Source: Azolla pinnata
Taxonomy: Eukaryota > Streptophyta > Polypodiopsida > Salviniales > Salviniaceae
NCBI GenBank assembly: GCA_037176905.1
Contig: JBBBWG010027623.1
Coordinates: 1-26,148 of the forward strand
Length of the DNA stretch: 26,148 bases
Reading direction: 5' to 3'
Shown: one piece after another, positions 19,201 to 26,148 of the stretch
How positions within the stretch are numbered: position 1 is the first letter of the stretch
Layout of the letters: the number at the start of each line of letters is the position of its first letter
The notes under the pieces: generated by a model
What the model saw: the letters and a program-made list of their open reading frames with translations, nothing else
Database searches by the model: none
What the model was told of the DNA's origin: nothing
Position numbers and translations under genes: made by a program

Positions 19201-21757
19201 AATATATTTTCATATCATTCCCATCAATCACTCCAATGATTGGTGAGTTAGACAGTGGCCCAAAGGATCCAAACACTTGGAAAAAATGAGTCATAGGAAA
19301 GATCCATGGATTAGAAAATGGAACAGTGTGAATGATCCATGCATCAGAGAGATGATTGTCCAACGGATTCGTGCATCCAAGACTAATGAGTTAATGACTC
19401 ACCCTCCAAAGCATCAATACCCAACACCACTACTTAAAAACCACACCCTTTCATGGAATGGCTTACTTACCTAAACAAAGAGACTTGTACCAAGTTTGAA
19501 GGCCACCACATAGTGGCCGGCTCAACGAGATATGTACGAAACACACCCGCCCATCCAAATCCAAGAACCTGTCCATTGGCATTCACAGATCTTTAGCTCA
19601 ATCACCGCAACACCCACTTCTAGAATAGAATAGAATAGAATAGAAAGCTTAATGTCCGCAAAGAGGCCAACTTTGACCCATGGGACCTAGGTTTACATAG
19701 TTCTTGGTGTGTGTCTCCTTCCTAAGAAGGGATCTCCTTCTATATCTAGAAGAAGGGGGATTACTAAAAATAGGCTGTAAAATTACTTGTATGCCAAGCC
19801 CTGACTTCAAAACTAAACATCATTTTCGCAGGAAAAAAAAAGACCTACTCTATTGAATTTCTCTCTCTTTCCAGAAAACCCTCCTTGTAAGTGATAATTT
19901 GAAAGATTAAGAGTAGAATGACTAAGGCATTGTGACACAACAAACTGTTTTGGAGTTTCCAGGATCTCAATTTCACAGAGGGGGAGACGGAGGTATATTC
20001 TAACCCAACTACAAAATACACACCATCATTCAAAAAAAAACAAAACAGCTCTATTGAATTCTTCTCACTTTCCAGAAACAACTGTTTTTTTAGATATAAT
20101 AGGAAGCTTTTGTGTAGAATGTGGCATTGTGATAAGAAAAAGCAATTTGGAATTGCAAGCAACTCAATTTTGAGGCAAGGTGATATTAGGTGATATTCTA
20201 AGCCTAACTCAAAACATACAAAACGCCATCTCAAAAAATACCCAGCTCTATTCAAATTCTTTCACCTTCTAGAATTGTTTTAAAATTCTGAGGATCTCGA
20301 TTCAAAGCAAAAGCGATATTTTGGAAGACTTATAGAAGGAGGCAGGCACTGTGATGAGAAAACAGAAAGTGTTTTGGAATTCCAAGCATTTCATCTTCAA
20401 ACAGGAGAGGAGGAAGAAAAGGTAACGGCAAAAGCACAAAACCGGAAATTCATAAAGCAGAAAGACAATGAGACACGTTGATCAATGCAAAAAGGAGAAA
20501 AGAACCTGTGTAGTAGCCACAATAAGGAAGGCGACAGCAAAATTTAGGGTTTTCTTGTAGAAGATCTTGACAACAGTGACGATGTGGATGGCATACACGC
20601 TACCAGCACCAGCATTGGCGAAAATGGTGATGAGGACATGCTCTTTCATGTTGAATGGACCTGGGTTGAGGGAGAATCTCCAGCTTGTACCGGGGAATCT
20701 CATCTGACGGGTCGGCAAAGTGGCAGCCATGAAGCGGCCGAGTGGCAGGACAGCGATTTGAGCAGAGACTGCCGTTATGCTCAGAGGCTCAGTGCGAAAC
20801 CAAAAGAACTGATTCAGCACCGAAAGCACTATGCACGAGAGAAGACCTAATGTCCACATCCGGAACGTTACAACTGGTATCGATGTATCATCTGTAATAG
20901 GAACTGTCAATGCTACCTCCTCGACCGGTGATTGATCCTTCTCATATGGAAGCTCCAATTCGAATTCCTCTTGTTCTTCTTCCTCCTCTCCTTCTACTGC
21001 AGTTTTCTTCTCTACTTCCCAGCTCTGGCTTGCCAAAAGGGGGAATCTTCTTGGAGACAGAAGAGAGCCCTCGGAATTCAGCACTTCCTGCTCATTAGAG
21101 GATCTTTTCTTGCTTAGAACTGCAAAGGGAAAGAAACTATTGGCTTCGATCATTTCAGGAGAAAACAAAAAGGGAAAAATAAAAGAAAAACAAGAAGAAA
21201 GAACACACCATTTGACCTCCATGGACAGATCAAATTGCTATCTCTATGGTTTCTTGAAATAGCCACTTTATCATCAAATAAAAACACAGATGTATACATA
21301 GATACACGCACGCACATTTATATATATACAAATACATATGTATACTTGAAGAGGTAGATACATGAGCGTGCACAGGCATGCACAGGAAGCGAGAATGAAA
21401 AAATCATACAATTTGATCTCCCTAAACAGATCAGACATTCGGGAGGGTCTCTTCAAACAAAAAACAATTTTTCACAGGAAAATAAGAAAAACACACATAC
21501 ACACACAGAGACATATGCAGAGAAGTAGATATGCAGATATGTACTTGAATAGACACATGCGTATGCACCTACATACGCGATACCGTGCAAAATCGGAGGG
21601 AATACGAACCTCGGAGACGAGCAGGCGTGCAGAAACACGGGTGCGAGCACAAATACGTACAAAATGTAAGCAGAAATGGACGGCGAGGGAGGGAATCATA
21701 GACGGAAGGAGAAGGAGAAACAGGATACTTACGTGGAACGGAGCTCGTATCCGCCAT
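16285..21757 (-). CDS. Oligopeptide transporter, OPT (PT) family, 787 aa, seven exons
   Basis: OPT family proton-coupled importers move tetra- and pentapeptides, glutathione or metal chelates across membranes. Exons on the minus strand are 21757-21733, 21119-20506, 19568-19471, 19078-18509, 18231-17976, 17780-17598 and 16902-16285. All have GT-AG borders and phases that join to 787 codons plus stop. Family motifs are the N-terminal [15 protein letters not shown], the NPG motif ([14 protein letters not shown]160-G162), VLGFGWAG and [20 protein letters not shown] across exons 3-4, [33 protein letters not shown], and the KIPPR-type motif KVPPRAMF (K572-R576). Many hydrophobic segments are visible; the family has about 12-16 helices. 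These motifs fit the PT (OPT1-9-like) clade rather than YSL. Exon 1 encodes only MADTSSVP. The region before the first helix has an acidic run (E53-E60). The small exon 3 is not in a long ORF and was found by reading for motifs. Confidence 0.92.
19848..20440. repeat. Three diverged ~200-bp tandem units in OPT intron 2
   Basis: Units begin with CTCTATTGAATT or CTCTATTCAAATT at 19848, 20049 and 20246, a period of 201 and 197 bp. Each then has CTTTCCAGAA- or CTTCTAGAA-like, GGCATTGTGA- or GGCACTGTGA-like, TTTTGGA..TTCCA and GATATT blocks in the same order. They have diverged strongly. Confidence 0.75.
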
Positions 21758-21980
21758 GGCTAGTGCGCTTTCTCCGTCTACGTCCTTCCCCACCGCGTCC
21801 TTCTTCTGCGTCTTCTGCTTCTTCTTCGTCCTGCGATCGATCTGGCTTCTTCTGTACTCTGCGTGGATATGGCACGCAGAAGGCTTTCTCCAAATTGCAA
21901 GAAGTACCCTTCTGTTTTCTCTTAACCCTAAAAATGCCCCTCTTGCAGATGTGGGTATGTATGTATTTATGGATATATAG

Positions 21981-22011
<31 letters not shown>

Positions 22012-22784
22012 TGTATGTGTATGTATGTATGTGTATGTATGTGTGTATGTATGTGTGCATGTATGCGTAAGTGTATGTGCTTCTGGTTGTGATTTTGCCG
22101 TAGAGGAGAGCGATCTGGGAGTTACAAAACGGGACATTGTCTCGGCCATGGTTTTGCCGAGGCCGAGGACTCGTTTGTCCTGTGTCCACGTTTTGCGCTT
22201 TAAACGATGCGATGCGCCTTTAACATACGTCGGACGTTACAGTGCGCAACATCTTATCGGGATGGTGTACCTCGCATACGCCTCGTGATTCAATTTGTTT
22301 GCATTTATATTGACAAGTTACTGTAGGCCATCGAATGAGCAATGGGCCGATCATATAGACGCATCACACAAATGTCGTCTCCGGACTTGCTTTGCAAGAT
22401 ATAGAACTAGTTTTTTCATAATATTACATTGCGAGAGTTACAGTAAGCCATGGAATCAGCGAGCTTGCGCATGATTCGTTTTCGAATGCATGAACGAGTC
22501 AACGTTACTAAATATGTAATGGACGAGCTACAACAGGCATGAAGAACACTTGGAAACGTCAAAGTTAGAAATGTAATGCTTCAGAAGAACACTTAGCGAG
22601 ATGCTGGCGTTGGGTTGGGGGGATACACTTCATATAGGAGTGCCCCTACTACAATTGTTATCTGATCTGGGGAATTTTGCGTAGGCTAATTATAGGAAAC
22701 TCTGTGAAGCAGGCGGCTAAGGAGCAGGTTTGTCGTCATTCATTCCGAGGATTGATACAGGTAGCAGACGAGTGCAGATGAAGG
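21758..22784. other. OPT promoter region / His-rich gene 3' flank
   Basis: About 1 kb between the OPT start and the stop of the upstream same-strand gene. It contains the GTAT microsatellite at 21956-22075. No TATA box on the minus strand was obvious close to the OPT ATG. Weak repeats of AGTTACWGTARGCCATSGAATSAGC occur near 22316 and 22437. Confidence 0.6.
21956..22075. repeat. (GTAT)n microsatellite
   Basis: A run of ATGT/GTAT units with interspersed GTGT, about 200-320 bp upstream of the OPT start codon. It causes false MYVC-type ORFs on one strand and THTYI-type ORFs on the other. Confidence 0.9.
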
Positions 22785-23639
22785 TCAGGGATGACATATC
22801 GGGTACTCTGCAGGGCTAGGGGGAGAGGCCACAGTATCTGTGTTGTAAGCAGGTGGGGCATGAGAAGGGCCTGGAACATCTGCTGCTGGGGGCCTCGACC
22901 CATCGATCGGCGGTGTCAAAATACACCCATTCATGGCATGTTTGTTGCATCCACATCGCTTTGGCTTGCGCAACCCCGCATGACGATGTCCATGTCCCAT
23001 GCAAGGTGCTCTGATGCTCATCGCCTCGCGAATCACTCGTAGATGATCACGCGATCCCATCCGCACATCGCAGGAAGCACAAGGTGGCGGCGATGGAGCT
23101 CGGTGCATGAGTTCGGGTTCCATCTCATGACCGTGATCATCGTGATCGTGGTGGTGGTGATGATGATGTTGCTTATCCTTATGATAAGGATGGTGGGGAT
23201 GATCAGGATGATGGGGATGATGGGGATGATGAGGATGATGAGGATGATGAGGATGATGGGGATGATGAGGATGATGGGGATGATGGGGATGATGGGGATG
23301 ATGGGGATGATGAATTGGTGGTGGATGACCAAGATGAGGACAATGGGCAGCTTTCTTAGATGGCTTGAGGGAATGGACATGCATGCAATCTCGATGTATC
23401 AACGGGCTCTTCATCATCGGCACATCATTTGTATCCATCTCACAATGGCTCGCAAACCGCGATAAGTGGCCATGATAAGCAGGGTGACAATGGGGACCAT
23501 GTGGAAGAGGGTGGCCATCGTGATGATGATGATGATGACCGCAGTGGCAGTGGTCCATGTTCTTCTTCTTCTTCATGCTCTTGTTCTTCTTCTTCAGGAG
23601 CATCATGAGGTTATGTCTGCTATGGCACACCCGAGCCAT
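22785..23639 (-). CDS. Histidine-rich protein with (HHP)n tract, 284 aa, unknown family
   Basis: Single-exon ORF starting at an ATG in good context (ACCATGGC), about 140 bp after a TATA box. I do not recognise the family. By eye, about 70 of 284 residues are histidine. In order: a Lys-rich basic segment (about 17-27); a CHCGHHHHHHDGHPLPHG cluster with HCH and HGH (about 29-57); about 14 tandem triplets, mostly HHP (about 109-150); YHKDKQ and a seven-His run with DHDDHGHE; PPPCASC; a CGCNKHAMNGC cysteine cluster (about 230-240); and a Pro/Ala-rich tail ending PICHP. There is no signal peptide or membrane segment. Such His/Cys spacing suggests binding of Zn, Ni or Cu, but this is inferred from composition. 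The triplets come from a 9-bp DNA minisatellite, so length may vary between individuals. The next same-strand gene is the OPT transporter. Confidence 0.7.
   Translation of the reverse strand: MARVCHSRHNLMMLLKKKNKSMKKKKNMDHCHCGHHHHHHDGHPLPHGPHCHPAYHGHLSRFASHCEMDTNDVPMMKSPLIHRDCMHVHSLKPSKKAAHCPHLGHPPPIHHPHHPHHPHHPHHPHHPHHPHHPHHPHHPHHPHHPDHPHHPYHKDKQHHHHHHHDHDDHGHEMEPELMHRAPSPPPCASCDVRMGSRDHLRVIREAMSIRAPCMGHGHRHAGLRKPKRCGCNKHAMNGCILTPPIDGSRPPAADVPGPSHAPPAYNTDTVASPPSPAEYPICHP
23191..23316. repeat. 9-bp minisatellite coding for HHP triplets
   Basis: On the plus strand the unit is GGATGATGG or GGATGATGA. Twelve near-perfect units, one GATCA variant (coding DHP) and one GGTGG variant are visible. 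All changes are synonymous or conservative, and the frame is kept. Confidence 0.9.
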
Positions 23640-23780
23640 GGTTTCCGATGAAGCAGAGAGGAAAAAAAAAAACGAGGGACGAGATCTGGTTCTGTATCCG
23701 ATCCGAGTTATAAAACGCTGGTGCAAGGGCGGTGATGGGGGAGATGCTTCTTCTGTATCTGTAATGGTGCTGCAAAGGCT

Positions 23781-23790
23781 CTTTTTATAA
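23781..23790 (-). promoter_or_regulatory. TATA box of the His-rich gene
   Basis: The minus strand reads TTATAAAAAG, a good TATA match, about 140 bp before the ATG. Just upstream (minus strand) CAAGGC or a close variant recurs several times between about 23790 and 23855. Confidence 0.6.
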
Positions 23791-23859
23791 CTGCGCCTTT
23801 TGCCTTGCTCACCCCTTTCCTTTGCCTTGGCCGTGTCCTCGCCTTGCCTTGCACTCCAC

Positions 23860-24244
23860 TCCAGTCCACTCCAATCTGATCTGACACTGTAAACACCTTT
23901 TCTTGAGAAAGATCTGAAGTTCAGTGCCTAGAGTAGACACACGTACATTGTTTACCTCCGAATCTTGTAGAAATACATCCAACATACAGGCCTACATTAC
24001 ATGCATACATTTTTTTTGCCCCATAATTTATCCTATCGTTAGTTATAAACAATGCCAAATGGCTACAATAACCCAAATGGGGAAATCATGTACATTGCAT
24101 GTAACTATTGCTATGGAGGTGGAAAAGGCCACGTAGGAGGAGTAAAATTCCATGTAACATTATTATTATTATGTATCTCAAACAAATGAGAGTGATACCA
24201 TTGTTTATAAAATATATCATGGGTGAATGATCAGGAATGTTATC
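23860..24244. other. Intergenic DNA, nothing recognised
   Basis: No gene, promoter or repeat beyond a short (TTA)n near 24162 was seen. Confidence 0.5.
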
Positions 24245-24568
24245 TTATATCGGCCAGATTTCCTTAATTGCATCAACCGACAGTGTTGATTTGCTGTCAA
24301 AGACTTTGAGGCACCTAGATTTCCATATCACCCACATACAAAAAACACTAAGAATTTCCCACAGGGGAAGAAATCTGTCTTAAGGTACAGTCAGTATCCA
24401 TTTATCAGAACTATCACGGTAAAAAGCTTGACTATATAAGTCACTATCATATATCATCACTTCCGATACGAATGAGGACCAACCTTCTGAACCCCATGTA
24501 AACATTCCTTCTTCTCTCTTGTATATCAAAATGCGAGGTTTCATTTTCCAAATCTGTTGCACATACAT
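24245..24568 (-). pseudogene. LINE-like retrotransposon 3' relic (tentative)
   Basis: A single minus-strand frame runs from 24568 to a TAA at 24245-24247, broken by one in-frame stop at about 24380. After that stop it reads DRFLPLWEILSVFCMWVIWK and SRCLKVFDSKSTLSVDAIKE then IWPI. The W-x-IW-K-x-RC-x-x-VF pattern is like the C-terminal end of plant non-LTR retrotransposon ORF2 proteins, after the zf-RVT segment. The part before the stop is not recognised. It could instead be a decayed host gene exon. Confidence 0.4.
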
Positions 24569-24749
24569 ACAAACCCATAAACAATGATATTATGCTTCTC
24601 GTTCATGACCACATAATTTACAAGAAAGGTTATGCCTTGTTTTACCGAGCCATGTGCCTACTACGATAGACTAATGCACAATCAACCATTGAAAAATTGT
24701 GAGCTTATGAGGTTATAGACGACTCCACAGATTCTTCCAAAGTTCATAA

Positions 24750-25530
24750 AGACATTACATACATACACGCATTGCATACATATGCATAAACACACACATA
24801 CACACGCACATACAGACAAAACATACGCACTCTAGACACACATGCATACATCACGCACACATACAAACATGCATGCACACACGCAGACACACATTACGCG
24901 CACATACATACATACATGCATCACACACACACATACAAACACATACAGACACGCACACATATTACGCGCACACACATACATACATACATACATCACGCGC
25001 ACATGCAAACATGCATACATGCACGCATACATACATAAACATGCATACACACACGCATGCAAACATTGCATTGAAAGAAGTACATACACATACATACGTA
25101 CATACATACGTACACACACAAATATATTACCCGCACACACATACATGCATAACATACATCACGCGCACATGCAAACATGCATACACGCACGCATACATAC
25201 ATAAACATGCATACACACACGCATGCAAACATTGCATTGAAAGAAGTACATACACATACATACGTACATACATACGTACACACACAAACACACGGACACA
25301 TACACACACACATATACGTACATACATACGCACATACATACGTACACACACAAACACACGGACACATACACACACACATATACGTACATACATACGCACA
25401 TACATGCACACACATGCACACATTCATACATACAGACACAACCCATCCATCACATGCATGCATACGCACACATGCATGCATCGCATACATACATACACGC
25501 ACAACCACGCATTACATACATGCACAGAGC
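24750..25530. repeat. ACAT/ACAC microsatellite with higher-order repeats
   Basis: Almost 800 bp of ACATAC, ACACAC and ACGCAC units. A 166-bp block that includes the non-microsatellite island GCATTGAAAGAAG occurs at about 24994 and again at about 25160. A roughly 66-bp block with AAACACACGGACAC occurs twice between about 25275 and 25400. All ORFs in it are repeat artefacts. Confidence 0.92.
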
Positions 25531-25830
25531 ACATGCCAGAGTCAGTCCATGGACATGGATTTGCTGCAGACGCGACGGGCGGACATGAAGATGCACTTCC
25601 TTCTGCGTAGATTCTGGCGAAGATGAGGTGAAGCTTGAAGACCACACACGCATGGCGACGCAGGCCATGTGGCAACGCAGAGACGGAACCTCAGCCACAC
25701 TTTCCAGCCTCTTTTCTGGATTTCGGGCTCCCGCAAAAGCTTCGGCTCCGCATAAATCCAGAGCGCTTCCTCCGGAGCCACACTCTGCTCTCTTCGCTCA
25801 GTTGCGGTGCGCGTCTCCGACCCCCCGGCG
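25531..25830. other. Promoter and leader region of the right-edge gene
   Basis: Non-repetitive, GC-richer DNA between the microsatellite and the ATG at 25831. No clear TATA box was seen. Open frames here are short and unremarkable. Confidence 0.4.
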
Positions 25831-25974
25831 ATGGCGGCCTCCATGACCCACGTCTGCCGCATCTCGGAGTACTCCGGATTGAAATCATCCTCTGCCGTCC
25901 CTTACGGAAGGAGCTCCGGCACCGACAGCGGCAGCTTCTTCGACGATGTCATCGCCAGACAAGTCTCTTTCAAG
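25831..25974 (+). CDS. First exon of a plastid protein, probably GAPDH subunit A (partial)
   Basis: ATGGCGGCC opens a 48-codon exon ending at CAAG|GTATGC, a good phase-0 donor; the rest of the gene is beyond the right edge. The peptide MAASMTHVCRISEYSGLKSS and the following SAVPYGRSSGTDSGSFFDD, then VIARQVSF, is rich in Ser and lacks acidic residues early on, like a chloroplast transit peptide. The order SEYSGL-(R/K)-SSS-x-PYG-(K/R)-SS...DD...VxxQVSF resembles the transit peptide of plant GAPA (family: SEFSGLRxSSxxLPF...SSDxFxSxVSFQT), a Calvin-Benson enzyme that reduces 1,3-bisphosphoglycerate in the stroma. The catalytic domain is not in the window, so identity depends on the transit peptide alone, remembered rather than searched. 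Confidence 0.55.
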
Positions 25975-26148
25975 GTATGCTAACCAGAAAGATGTCGGTG
26001 AAATGCACACATGTTTCCTCCTCCTCCAATCAATCACATAGGGAGAATTCGAGTAGTATGATGATTGACGAGGCCGAAGTGATCTTAAGTTTGGAAGTCT
26101 GAATGTTTGTGCTATGTAAATTTGGGTTAACTAATGGAAGGATATTAT

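Noticed and set aside
20482..21222. OPT protein starting at the Met at 21222
   Set aside because: A strong acceptor at 21120-21121 and the phase-matched exon 1 with a GTAAGT donor explain the N-terminus better; the extra residues are intronic.
21569..22189. 206-codon minus-strand ORF running through the OPT start
   Set aside because: Only its in-frame MADTSSVP segment is used as exon 1; the rest is GTAT microsatellite read as YIHT plus intron 1 sequence, and its first codon is not ATG.
24842..25626. Several ORFs up to 245 codons in the ACAT tract
   Set aside because: THTYIHT- and VCMYVC-type peptides are repeat artefacts in all frames.

Overview
This is nuclear DNA of a land plant, most likely a vascular plant. 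It has spliced genes with GT-AG introns of about 85 to 940 bp and a complete gibberellin 3-oxidase. It also carries a plant-type oligopeptide transporter, a Raf-like MAPKKK tail, plastid-targeted N-termini and degenerate TTTAGGG-type repeats. The species cannot be named from sequence alone. Intergenic DNA is unusually rich in micro- and minisatellites.

Layout. 1-1296: last three exons (+) of a Raf-like protein kinase whose 5' part lies outside the window. 1297-2441: intergenic DNA with two small tandem-repeat clusters and a tRNA-like box B. 2442-4811: an intronless 789-codon gene (+) for a plastid membrane protein that looks like a catalytically dead EGY/site-2-protease homologue. Its N-terminal region is partly encoded by a human-type telomere hexamer array. 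4812-8290: no intact gene, but a decayed Ty3/gypsy-like fragment (-) and a TTTAGGG-like block. 8290-13070: about 4.8 kb of almost continuous repeats (a 58-bp minisatellite, a TCGCCATAGCT-core repeat, CTG, TCA, TGATTGA and CCTT tracts, a 196-bp duplication). It includes one orphan TATA box and one long inverted repeat, but no convincing protein gene.

13228-15034: complete three-exon gibberellin 3-beta-dioxygenase gene (+, 358 aa) with a TATA box and a short uORF. 16285-21757: complete seven-exon oligopeptide transporter gene (-, 787 aa), tail to tail with the GA3ox gene. 22785-23639: intronless histidine-rich protein gene (-, 284 aa, with an (HHP)n tract) with its own TATA box. 24245-24568: LINE-like relic (-). 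24750-25530: long ACAT/ACAC microsatellite with higher-order repeats. 25831-25974: first coding exon (+) of a gene whose N-terminus resembles the transit peptide of plastid GAPDH subunit A; it runs off the right edge.

The genes do not form an obvious pathway. They cover signalling (Raf-like kinase), plastid function (EGY-like, GAPA-like), hormone synthesis (GA3ox) and peptide or metal-chelate transport (OPT). The OPT gene and the histidine-rich gene are neighbours on the same strand; a shared role in metal handling is possible but only inferred. The least familiar items are the histidine-rich protein and the telomere-repeat-coded, zinc-site-less EGY-like protein.
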